Positions 15,306 to 27,734 of a stretch of DNA of 64,000 nt are shown here, piece by piece. Source of the stretch: Arabidopsis thaliana (Eukaryota > Streptophyta > Magnoliopsida > Brassicales > Brassicaceae). The position numbers and the translations under genes are program-made. The notes beneath the pieces are model-generated. The model was given only the letters and a program-made list of their open reading frames with translations. It had not been told where the DNA came from and ran no database searches. Numbering within the stretch: the stretch's first letter is position 1; each line of letters opens with the position of its first letter. The stretch is from assembly GCF_000001735.4 (NCBI RefSeq), contig NC_003071.7, positions 7,495,151 through 7,559,150 on the forward strand. The letters run 5' to 3'.

Positions 15306-16968
15306 ATGACAAGAGTCAAGAGTAAACTAGACGAGGAACTGTCGTCTCCTTGGTTTTATACTGTTTGTACCATGGGAGGAATGCTTAGTGCCGGAACAAC
15401 CCATTTGGCTATAACTCCTCTTGATGTCCTCAAAGTCAATATGCAGGTTTGTGTTTCCTTTCTCTGCTTCTTGACTTCTTCAAATCTCTAATCTTGTTTG
15501 TTTCTTCTAGTTATTGTCTTTTTAGGGATGTATAATGATCGATATAACTGCTAAATTTAGGATCTTTTGCTTTTCTCTGAGCTTAAATTTGGAACCATCA
15601 TGATTGTTCAGTCAATGAGGATCGATCATTCTCTCTTGTAGGTGAATCCAGTGAAGTACAATAGCATTCCTTCCGGTTTCTCTACTCTCTTAAGAGAGCA
15701 TGGTCATTCTTATCTTTGGAGAGGTTGGTCAGGGAAGCTATTAGGCTATGGTGTTCAAGGTGGATGCAGATTTGGACTCTATGAGTACTTCAAGACACTC
15801 TACAGCGATGTGTTACCTAATCATAACAGAACTTCCATATATTTTCTCAGCAGTGCTTCTGCTCAAATATTCGCCGATATGGCTTTATGTCCTTTTGAAG
15901 CCATAAAAGTTAGAGTTCAGACGCAGCCTATGTTTGCAAAAGGGTTGCTTGATGGATTTCCAAGAGTGTATAGAAGTGAAGGTCTTGCTGGGTAAGCCCT
16001 TTTTTCAGAATCATTCTACTTGGCTGGCTCACTTTGCGTTCGTTTTTGAGTCTTTTATCTCTTCAAATGCAGCTTCCACAGGGGACTTTTTCCGCTCTGG
16101 TGTCGCAATCTTCCATGTAATTTTACTGCTTCGTGCAATGCCTGTTTTCACTTAATCTATTTGATCATCAACGTCTCTCGTTATCAGTTTGATCTTAATC
16201 TTATTACAACTCTCAAACTGTCAGTTATGTAATCAAATCATTCAGTTTTAGTCATTAGCATATGAGACAGATACTTGAGCTATAGATGCACATTAGCATG
16301 TCTGTAGACTTGGTTGTGTTTTCTACCAAAACCATATCTTGTTGATTATATCTTCTATGTGGTTTCAGTTTCTATGGTGATGTTCTCAACGTTTGAGCAG
16401 TCAGTTGAGTTTATATATCAAAAGATTATCCAGAAAAGGAAGCAAGATTGCTCTAAAGCTCAACAACTCGGTGTCACATGTCTTGCTGGCTATACTGCTG
16501 GAGCCGTAGGTACAATCATCTCTAACCCCGCAGATGTGGTTCTTTCGTCTCTCTACAACAACAAAGCCAAGAATGTGTTGCAGGTCGACTCTTAACCATC
16601 ATTATTTATCTTTTAAAATCCATTTCGAAATTTCACAATCATGAAGCAAAGTATTCTTATTGATGTTGGTTATTTGCTTGAGCTTTAGGCTGTGAGGAAT
16701 ATTGGGTTTGTTGGTCTATTCACCAGAAGCCTTCCTGTTCGGATCACTATTGTTGGACCTGTCATTACTTTGCAATGGTTCTTTTATGATGCCATCAAAG
16801 TCTTAAGCGGATTGTAAGTAGAAATCTCTCAAAATTTCCATATCAGAAACTCGAATCTCTCTGCTCCAAATCCTCATCTAACCAGCTTGATTGTACAATT
16901 GTGAAAATTATAGCCCTACAAGTGGCGGAGTGAAGAAACCAGTGGATGCAGCTAAATTATCAGTGTGA
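15306..16968 (+). CDS. PHT3;3: Mitochondrial phosphate carrier PHT3;3 (6 exons)
   Basis: Exons 15306-15446, 15642-15991, 16073-16116, 16369-16583, 16689-16813 and 16914-16968 give 309 residues. It belongs to the mitochondrial carrier family: three repeats of about 100 residues, each with two membrane helices, in the inner membrane, importing phosphate with protons for ATP synthesis. Signature motifs are TPLDVLKVNMQ at the end of helix 1, CPFEAIKVRVQ in repeat 2 and NPADVVLSSLY in repeat 3, where the usual basic residue is replaced, as in other phosphate carriers. GTTHLAITPLD and RGWSGKLLGYGVQGGCRFGL are phosphate-carrier specific. The N-terminus is short and without a long presequence, typical of PHT3;3 (At2g17270, also MPT1). 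A decayed copy of its last intron, last exon and 3' flank lies at 19865-20130. Confidence 0.95.
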
Positions 16969-18123
16969 AGCTTAGAAGAGTAGATCTATCTCTATCAACA
17001 ATAAAACCAGGAACTCAAAACATACGGTCATATAAGATTCTCTTGCAAGTAGATACGAGGCGTTGTGTAGCGATTAGAAGGAGCTTTTTGATATTTTCGT
17101 TTCATGCGCAAATGCATTTGTCTTGAACCCCTGCCTGAAATTGGATTGTAAGTAAAGTGCTAATGATGGATATTGCTGTAAACAGAAACAATGATCTTTA
17201 ACTGATTGATGTCAAAGGAATGAGTCTGGTTTTATCTTTGGTATGCTCTGAACAATTTTTGTATGAGAAGAGAAGACTGAGATTTGCTGTTTTTAGATTG
17301 TTCAATAGCTTCCAAGTACTTTGGTTTTAGGCTTTTAGCTAATTAGTTTGTGCCGTCTTCATATTTTCCCCTTCTTCTTTGCAATTTTGCTATTTTATGG
17401 AAGCTGATTATGACCAAGCATCAATGAAGGAATCTCTCCACTATAACTTATCAGGTTCACATAACTTTCTTAAAAGTAAAACAGTGAAGAACCATTCACC
17501 TTCCATATCTCCAGAGCAGGTTCATTGCATCTTAGTTAGGGTTTAACCTTCAAACTTGTCTTTACACTATCCTAGGATTCTATTGTTTTCTTGTCTTCTT
17601 TGTATTGCTGCATTTGATTGACTTACCACTACTCTCTTGAGATTGGCCAATTTTTGCTGATTAACAGTTCATTTTTGCTCTAAGTTTCATCAGTTTTTTT
17701 TCTTGGCATGGATGTTTTGCTGAATTATCATTCGCCTAATGAGTTACACAAACAAAATTGTAGATTTTCAGAGAAAACAAAACAAAACATATGAATAAAA
17801 AAGTTATGCATATGATACGCGTTAAGAAAAACAAATGATTAACGTACGTCGGCTGTGAAGTGTTGTTTGATACAATTGGGGGAAGTGACGGCACAATGGG
17901 CTGGTTTCACGGCCCCTTTCTAAGTCATACACGTCTCCTTTTTTTATTTTCGTTTTTTTCAAAATAATAAAAATAATATAGAGAGTGGCATATCCGACGG
18001 TTTAGGATCTCTGCCTTTTCTCAACTTATAGTATATACCAAACACTTTCTAAGGTAACATGAGATATTTCACATCCTTTTCTCTCTTATTCGTTTCTGAG
18101 ATTCCCTTCTTGTTGTTGTAGCC
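16969..18123. other. Intergenic, PHT3;3 3' flank and next promoter
   Basis: The first 450 bases are the PHT3;3 3' untranslated region and flank, parts of which reappear in the relic at 19865-20130. The rest is the promoter and leader of the plus-strand phosphoglycerate-mutase-like gene starting at 18124. No repeats with clear ends or RNA genes were seen. Confidence 0.45.
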
Positions 18124-19694
18124 ATGGACAACGAAGGCATAGGTCTTTACCCGCTTCATCGTTGCAAAACCATTCACCTGGTTCGTTCCGTACAATCCGG
18201 ATGGATCATCAGAGATAAATGTGTGGTTCTTATTCTCTCTATGTTTTCTGATGGGTTTTGTTTTTGTTTTGGTTAGGTGAGACATGCTCAAGGGATTCAT
18301 AATGTGGCTGGTGAAAAAGATCACAGTGCTTACTCTTCGGAGGATTACTTTGATGCTCATCTTACCCCTCTTGGTTGGCAACAGGTTTATCTCTATTATC
18401 TCTGTTCTGTTCTGTTCTGGATCTTAATGCTCTTGTAACGACCCTGTTGTCATCATCATCTCTTTATGACACAACAGGTTGATAATCTAAGGAACCATGT
18501 TCGTGCAGCTCAACTCTTAAACAAGGTTGAACTTGTCATTGTTTCCCCTATGCTTAGGTAAAAACGTTTTCACAATGTTACCATTTTGTTCTTACAAAAG
18601 ATTATAAGCTGTGTTCTTGTGATTGTTGGTTATTTAGCAGACTTGAGTAATTATAAAGACTCAGTTTTTATGATTTGTTTCAAAATGTAGAACTATACAA
18701 ACAGCTGTTGGTGCTTTTGGAGGAGAAGAAGATACTAATGGAGCGGATGCAACACCGTTAATGGTGGCTAATGCTGGGAGCAGCGATCGTCCTGCGATTT
18801 CTAGCTTAAATAGTCCTCCTTTCCTTGCTGTTGAGCTTTGCAGGGAAACTATGGTACATAAGTTGTTAAGGAGTTTGTTAGTATAGATGAGTGAAGATCA
18901 CATTGTTAAAGATTGTTTTTATGGATGCAGGGTGATCATCCTTGTGACAGGCGAAGAAGCGTCACTGAGTACAAGGCTCTCTTTCCCGCTATTGATTTCT
19001 CAATTGTAAGAAAAACATCTTATATGGTTAATATATATCTCTGTGGAAATGTTGGCAAGTTGCTTATGCTTTGACCTCTATGGTTTTAGATTGAAACCGA
19101 CAATGATGTTCTGTGGAAGCCGAGTCCAAGAGAGAGCCTTGAAGAAGTTGCAGCCAGAGGTGTAGAGTTCATCAAATGGTGAGTTTCATTTTTGTTACTT
19201 ATTTCCACATGGAGATATATGTAAACATATGTATAGCTGAATCTCTCTACTGCCATTTGCTTTGTGAAGGATATGGACAAGGAAAGAGAAGGAGATCGCA
19301 ATTGTATCTCACAGTGGCTTCTTGCACGGTCTCTTGAGTTCTTTCGGGAAGGATTGTTGCGATGACCTAAAGAAAGAGTTGTCTATACAGTAAGAGCTTA
19401 AACAAAAACTTGATGTCTACAAGCACCAACAATTTGTATAACTTGAAACTGTTTAACTAATCAACATCTTTAACTTTGTTCAGTTTGAGCAACTGTGAGC
19501 TTCGCTCAATGGTTATCGTGGATCGAGGGTAAGCAATAATTACAATAAGTTTTGACAGAATATAAATATAATTTGAGAGTGTGTTGGATTATTTATTATG
19601 GTGTTGGGTGTGTAGGAACCTGGGGACTGACTCTGCAGAGACCACAAACTATCCTGGGAAGGTTCCTGAAGGACTTGATAATCCTAGTGGCTAA
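18124..19694 (+). CDS. Phosphoglycerate-mutase-like (histidine phosphatase superfamily) protein, At2g17280 (9 exons)
   Basis: Exons 18124-18180, 18277-18384, 18478-18557, 18691-18853, 18931-19005, 19090-19178, 19270-19389, 19484-19528 and 19616-19694 join in frame to 271 residues. The catalytic RHG-type motif is TIHLVRHAQGIHNVAG at residues 15-30, with the phosphohistidine His inside it. AHLTPLGWQQVDNLRNHV is the usual next helix, and the second catalytic His is in IAIVSHSGFLHGLLSS. The residues ETMGDHPCDRRRSVTEY place it in the plant branch of phosphatases related to yeast PMU1 rather than the glycolytic mutases. I would expect a cytosolic phosphatase of unknown substrate. Family membership is certain; substrate is not known to me. 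Confidence 0.92.
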
Positions 19695-19864
19695 ATGGCT
19701 GAAGAGTAAGAGAGAGAATTCTGAGATAGTTTTTCTTTCTAAAATAAATAAATTACATGATGTTTCCATTGGACTAGAATCTGGCATTTTCAGTTATTTG
19801 ATGAACATTAGTGTTGGTATGTAGCCATGTAGGTTGACTCTGCTGCTACATGAATTTATTGTAT

Positions 19865-20130
19865 GATTGTTATTATCCAAAATTTAGCGGTAGCTTTAAT
19901 ATTTCTGCTCCAATTCTCATTTTAGCTGTGATTATACAATTGTGGAAATAATAGCATTACAAGTAGAGGAACTGGTAGATGCAACTAAATTATAAGTGTG
20001 AATCTTAGATGAGTAGATTTATCTCTATCAACATGAGAACCAGCAGAAACTTAAAACATTATTTATGTAAGATCAACTTCATATTTTATGGCAGCTGTGT
20101 TGAATTTTCTTATGGCCAAGCATTTTAATA
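19865..20130 (+). pseudogene. Decayed duplicate of the last intron, last exon and 3' flank of PHT3;3
   Basis: Bases about 19870-20075 align with 16825-17040. Shared runs include TACAATTGTG, TTACAAGT/CTACAAGT, GTRGATGCARCTAAATTAT, AGTGTGAA and GAGTAGATYTATCTCTATCAAC. The segment includes the intron before the exon, so it is a copy of genomic DNA and not of a messenger. After a gap, TATGGCCAAGCAT at 20114 matches TATGACCAAGCAT at 17409. The exon copy carries substitutions and cannot code for the carrier tail. The rest of the carrier gene is absent from this spot. Age is moderate: I estimate roughly 75-80 percent identity by eye. Confidence 0.85.
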
Positions 20131-21854
20131 AAACAAAGAGAAAATTCCAAAAATTACACTCAGCTTTTCTTATAGTACTAGGTTTTATCTTTTGGTGTTG
20201 AGATTTTTTATGAAAATAGAAAATGTTTTAAGTGTTTTTATAGAAGTAGATCAAAGTTTAATGCTCTTCGTACGTTCTATGTATTTGGACTTTAATATAA
20301 TCGATAATCGTATTCAGATTCTTTATAGAAATTACGCTCTCTCCAAACTATTGGAGAAAGCTTTTACCATTAGGAATTCGAAATTTTTTGTTCCCCAATT
20401 TTGAACATATGATAAGATCTTTTAAAGAACACTCGACAATGTAAAATTTAAAGTAGGTCTAGCTTCTTATCCGTTTAAGAGAACGATTTTTTTTTTTAAA
20501 TGATATGATTCACGGTTTGTAAAGTTATCTATTGGAAAATAAAAAAACTGTAAGTACAATACTGTGATGTCAAAAAGAAAAAAAAAGTACACCCAAACTA
20601 AATTTGTACCACGTGCGAGACAAATTGTAGTCTGCGATCTTACTCACTACCCGACAATGACATGCCCCATGCCTTAGTTCTTGTAAGAAAAAAGTGATAT
20701 CCTATATACTTCACTAATTATTGGTAAAATTATGCAAAACTTTCAGTGCTAAAAGTTTGATTTATACTGTACTAGTTGTTATTTCAACGTAGACATACCA
20801 AAATGTTTATTCAAGAAAGCCTATATACTAGCAAAAGTAAAAAAGAATGTGACATCTTTGATGAACCAATGTGAAAAGTCAACATAATAAAACTTGAGTT
20901 TTCAGAACAAATTTAGTTGTCCATTGTTTCGATCTGTTAATCAAGACCATAAATTAACTCTTAACTATATGCATCTAATAATAATATTTTGTAGTTAGCT
21001 AAGTTAAGCACATCCAACTCTTAAAAAAAGCTAGTATAACGTTAGGCTTATAATCATTCTCTTAATAATAAGTTATCCTAAACAAATTATTGCAATTTTT
21101 TATTCTCCCTACTTGCACTAAGTATCATTACACCAGTAAAAGATGATGATCCCTTAAATTAATACTAATTAAACAAGCAATTAAGGAATGAAGAAGGTGA
21201 GACGAAACCGCGTAAAAGACCTTTCTTCTTTGCACCATCCTCTCTCCTTCATCATTTCACAAATCCACAAAAGAATCAATCTTTTTAACACTCTCTAATG
21301 ATTCAACGAATCCAATTACCCAACCAGAAACAGCAACACATATAGAGATATATACTATTAAACAATAACATAACAAAGAAACCATTTTTTCTCTTTTGTT
21401 ATTGACTTAAACAAAAACTATCAACGAATAATTATCCTTTTTTGAGTTTTTCCCATTTCTTCTTCGTCTCCATTTCATCGTCTTCTCGCTGTTCTGCTAT
21501 ATTCCGGTACTAGATCCTCTGTTTTCTCATGTTTCTTTTATTACCAAATGATTTCTTCATTTATTGTTGTGTCTTTGATTCTTTTTTGGGATCTATAATG
21601 ATCGATGAACATTTAAAGCTACGACTTTTCAGGAGCTCTTGTCTTTTTTTCTTTAATCTTTGATTATGTTACAAAACAATTATGTTTTTTGAAGCTTGAT
21701 CTGATGTGGGTTCTTTGATTTCGTTCCAAAGTTTGATACTTTTTTGGCTTCTCTTTATCTGATTTTTTTTGTGTATGTTTGTTCATGAAACAGTTTCGTT
21801 GGATGAGGAGAAGAAGAAAGTGAAAAAAGTTGTGAAATAGAGAGAGTTTGTTTC
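20131..21854. other. Intergenic with CPK6 promoter and leader intron
   Basis: AT-rich spacer with no coding signal until the CPK6 leader. The leader probably starts near 21430-21500 and contains an intron from about 21508 (donor GGTACTAG) to an acceptor CAG at 21794, since T-rich intron-like sequence fills that gap. The start codon at 21855 follows at once. No transposon ends were recognised. Confidence 0.45.
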
Positions 21855-24089
<2,235 letters not shown>

Positions 24090-24599
24090 GCACATACACA
24101 CATCTTTAAATCGTCTATTCGGTGAGGATGCAAATGTTTCCATGGAATCAACATTTGCAATGTTTAATCACAGAGGAGGAAGAGAAACCAGATTCATAGC
24201 TGCAGCGAACCAGCTAAATCGTTGAAGGTTTGAGTTAAAAATGTTAAAAACTACTGTATGATTAAAAAATGGTGAAAGATAAAAAAAAAGTGTTAAGTTC
24301 TGTTCATCAGTAGCTGTGAGGACTATTTCTATTTTCTCTCTCTCTGTTTTGTTTGTTTGTAACAACTGTTTAAGTTTGGTTTTTATTTCATCTCCATCGT
24401 CGAAAGCTTTGACCCTTTTTGGGTTTTTGAAAGATCAAATCATCTTCCAATATAGTACAAATGTGATATACAAGTTGTGTGACAATCTTCCACCTTTTAG
24501 TTGTTGTTGCTGTTGTTAGTACACAAACGCATACTCTTCACTTTGGTTTGTTAAACTTTTTAGCTCGGCTTTGGTCGTCTTTTCTCACATGCATACTTC

Positions 24600-25030
24600 C
24601 AAATTGGAGTCATAGCGACAACATTAATACAACTAGTCAACTACTATGTTACAAGTTTCTGTCCACTAATTTCTTTCTCTAATTACATCTGAATCTGTAA
24701 GTACATAAACATGTATGTACATATGAACACATGAGTGTGTGTATATACACAAAAATTTATGTAATAAAAGAGCAATAATTGATGTAAAATGTGGAATACT
24801 GTATGATGATAGCTACTAAGTCTCAATCATGTAATCAAAGTGATGTCTTAGAACCAAACTTAAGGTTGTTCGAAACAATCAATCATACATTGGTCCCAAT
24901 GTGGTGGATTGGAACATGACAGGGAAACCATGTGCTCCCACTTATTTATATATATGCATCGTATGTTCGTATGTATTAATGTATATACATTTCACACCAC
25001 ATGCAGTGAGTTATTTATGTCACCTTTTAT
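24600..25030. repeat. Diverged copy (left) of a non-coding block repeated at 28030-28650
   Basis: The core 24790-24950 matches 28196-28345 with shared runs AGTCTCAATCATGTAATCAAA, reported here only as a 20-base core GTCTCAATCATGTAATCAAA, GAAACAATCAATCATACA, GATTGGARCATGACA and ACCATGTGCT. Weaker similarity extends left to the CTACTAT/TTTCTTTCTC region and right to CACATGCAKTGAGTT. Both copies have the same orientation. The right copy lies 400-900 bases upstream of the minus-strand gene At2g17300; the left copy has no such gene next to it. Confidence 0.8.
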
Positions 25031-25199
25031 TTAGTTTTCCGAAAAATGGTGAAATAGATTGGTCAAATTTCGTCTACAAAGTAAATTAAAAAAGATCATT
25101 AAATCAGTCGTTACGAGAAAATAAAGCACATCCTCATATATCAAAGATTAAAAATATAATAAAACTAAACAATACATGTACGCACACGTAGAAGATTAG

Positions 25200-25760
25200 G
25201 GTTTTGAGTTATGCCGCCTCCTACCATCTATATAAATAAATCTAGCGTCTCTAATATCTTCATAAACCTCTCAAACTTTGCTGAGCTTGATTATTCCATA
25301 GATGTTTGGTTCTTGATTCTCTATATCCTACTCGTTTGTTTTGTATAGAAGTTTATTCCTAATGAAGAAGCAATCCCATAGATAGGAAGTGCCGTATGAC
25401 ACTTTACACAACAGCGGACTGAACGAGGATGCATCCGGTGATTTCTCATCCCCCGAGCAGTTTTCCTGATCCGTTTACGGTCGGGTTCGAGCTGCTCGGT
25501 CGGGTTATCTACCGTACTTCCCACCGTTCTGTGTCCACTGTGTGGGTGATTTGACACGGGTTCGCTGAGGGGTAACTTGATTTTTTATTAGTTATGATGA
25601 AAATGTCCGATGCCACGTCGACGGTAGCTATTTTTGGCAATGATCCTCGATGCTACATTGGACATAGACAAATGTACGTGTTTCGCTTACTGATAGGAAC
25701 CTGTGGATCTTGATTCTATACGATCTCCGGAGCCATTTCGGCGATTACATTTTTTTTATA
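25200..25760 (+). ncRNA. GC-richer island with TATA box and strong hairpin; possible non-coding transcript
   Basis: In an AT-rich spacer, 25350-25720 is clearly richer in G and C. A TATA box (CTATATAAATAAATC, about 25229-25243) precedes it, and a run of eight T lies at about 25751. A stem-loop at 25603-25665 pairs ATGTCCGATGC with GTGCTACATTGGACAT-like sequence: ten pairs, a 3x3 internal loop and six more pairs. No frame on the plus strand is longer than a few dozen codons; a 78-codon minus frame (25321-25557) matches nothing I know. It could be a non-coding transcript, a decayed gene or an imported fragment. I cannot decide from the sequence. Confidence 0.3.
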
Positions 25761-26026
25761 TAATTGATTTGATTTGATTATTGGGAAGATTACCGATGAT
25801 GATTATTGCGAAAATATGGAATTACCGTCTGAGTTAATTTCTTTGATGTTAAAAACGCTGGCTAACTGAGGCTTCCCAATTCATAAATCAACTCTTTATA
25901 ATACTACTTATATGTTGCACATCCGCAAACAATCTTTTTTTGATAATTATGTTTATAAGTATTTTTATTTTTATTTTTTTTAATTACCATACAATAGTCT
26001 TGATTGATTCCTAACAATTAATTTTA

Positions 26027-26854
26027 GGGGGTGTTATTGGTTTCCAACTTTAAAAGAGTTTTAATGATTTAAAAAAAATAGAAATAGTAGACAAAATCAA
26101 GGATTTTAAATGATTACTAGAGAATTTTGTATAATCTCTTTGATTACCTTTTCCATAGTCTTGTAAAGTCTTCTTAAATTAAAAAGATTTGAAATGATTA
26201 CTTGAGATTTTATCTCTTTGAAATATTGCTTTTCTCATATTTTATAAAATTGTCTCGTTGAAAGTTTTACATAGGTTTTGTATATGTCAAAAGTGTATTA
26301 CTCTCCCAAAATATATTATTGTGCTTTTGTTAAAGTTTAGAGGTATGTAAGTTCTCATATAAAAGATTTTACACATAGTTCACAATTATATAGAAAGATT
26401 AGAGAGAGGTCCTAAAAGTTACGTTCATGATATTTCTTGAAGAGATTAGGGAGAGGTCATAACGTTACTTTGATTGGTTTTTATTTAATGGTTAAGCAGA
26501 TGATTCTTGTTAATTCTAAAAATCATTCACAATCTCTCTGTTCTTATTATACTTTTCATGATTTCATTTTGTAAAGAAAAATGTATAAAGCCATAAACCA
26601 ATAACACAATAATTTAAATCATTAACAATCCTAGATACTTTTGTTTTAATTGAATAACACAAAATTTTCAATGACTTTACTAAAGTATCAATGCAATAAC
26701 TCCAAATTTATCAAGATTTTATATTACTTTTTACAAATCAGAAACTAATAACATTAAACTTTAACAGAATCTTAAACAATTGAATAACAAAAGATTTTTC
26801 CTAATATTATAAATCATTAAAAGTCGATATAAATTACAGACCAATAACACCGTC
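26027..26854. mobile_element. PIF/Harbinger-type MITE (SIMPLEGUY-like), 828 bp
   Basis: The left end GGGGGTGTTATTGGTT and the reverse complement of the right end GACGGTGTTATTGGTC agree at 14 of 16 positions. Both ends are flanked by TTA (26024-26026 and 26855-26857), the 3-bp target duplication of PIF/Harbinger elements. The interior is AT-rich with several AATAACA motifs and no transposase frame, so it is non-autonomous. The terminal sequence resembles the Arabidopsis SIMPLEGUY group as I remember it; a library comparison would settle the name. Confidence 0.82.
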
Positions 26855-27314
26855 TTAATTAACTGATAAAGAATCCAATCTGTAGACTTTAGAATTATAA
26901 AGCTAATGGCCACCTTGATTGTTGCCGACGTTTTGGTGATACTCCTTTTTTTTTATATGGTAAGACGTAACACATCAAAAGCTATTTCTCGGCCTAATTT
27001 CACGCAATGACAAAAAGAACGTAAAAACAAAATTGGAAAACTCTACTCAGCACTAAAATAATGAAGGAATGGTTTTTAATCTAATATAAAGACAATAAGT
27101 ACACAGAACTTGTAAAACAAATGAAATAATTAATTATACATTTAACATTACATTTAACAAAAAAAAGTATTTAAAAGACGAATTCTATGAAATTAGAAAA
27201 TTATGACCACACATTATACATGTAAGATTCAAATAATAAGAGATTTTATAAGAATGAAAGTAACGCCACACACACAAAATCTTAAGAATCTCCAACGAGA
27301 GAGTGAGCTCCACG

Positions 27315-27734
27315 TCATCGCTGTCCATGTTTGCAAGAGAGAGGAAGAGAGTCTGAGGAAGGACGGAGGAGACGGCGGATTTCAGATCGGAGCTTAAAAA
27401 AGACGTGAATGAAGCTACCTCTTTGTTGATTCCCCAATGATGATTTGGTTTCGTTCTTGTTAACCTCAAGATCTGTGAAAAAGATTGGTAACTTCTTTAA
27501 AAGAATCCATGACCAACTCCATTCCCACCATTCTTTCACGGAGCTCCCTCCTTGCTCTCCCATGTCAGAGACAGACTTGGATCTTGAGACGGTGGAAGGT
27601 TGGTTACGTGAGAGATTTAGAGAAAGAGAAGAGAGACGACGACGGAGAAGCCCTGGCTCATCTGTGGTGGTGGAAGAGATAGGGAGAGAAGTTGGTTTAC
27701 GAATTTGAAGGGTTTTCATAATTGAGGAGCTCAT
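27315..27734 (-). CDS. Small basic protein of unknown function, At2g17300
   Basis: Intronless minus-strand frame of 139 residues from the ATG at 27734. I recognise it only as the unknown gene next to CPK6. It is Ser/Arg/Lys-rich, with PGLLRRRLSSLSLNLSRN near residue 30, RSKSVSDMGEQGG near 50 and a Trp-rich patch VKEWWEWSWSWILLKK near 66-81 followed by a basic tail. The low-complexity basic N-terminus and the aromatic patch suggest a conserved short motif rather than an enzyme fold. The plus-strand frames over it are shadows. The leader is purine-rich on the plus strand, with a GA run near 27824-27846 close to the likely transcription start, and a candidate plant peptide-like short gene is not excluded. 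Its upstream region has a diverged copy at 24600-25030. Confidence 0.65.
   Translation of the reverse strand: MSSSIMKTLQIRKPTSLPISSTTTDEPGLLRRRLSSLSLNLSRNQPSTVSRSKSVSDMGEQGGSSVKEWWEWSWSWILLKKLPIFFTDLEVNKNETKSSLGNQQRGSFIHVFFKLRSEIRRLLRPSSDSLPLSCKHGQR

Noticed and set aside
25321-25557. 78-residue minus-strand protein in the GC-richer island
   Set aside because: No recognisable motif and no promoter on that strand; the open frame may follow from composition alone.
25591-25700. Box C/D snoRNA (ATGATGA at 25594, CTGA at 25690)
   Set aside because: The bases next to the two boxes do not form a terminal stem, and I could not match the guide region to rRNA. Kept only as part of the general non-coding candidate.
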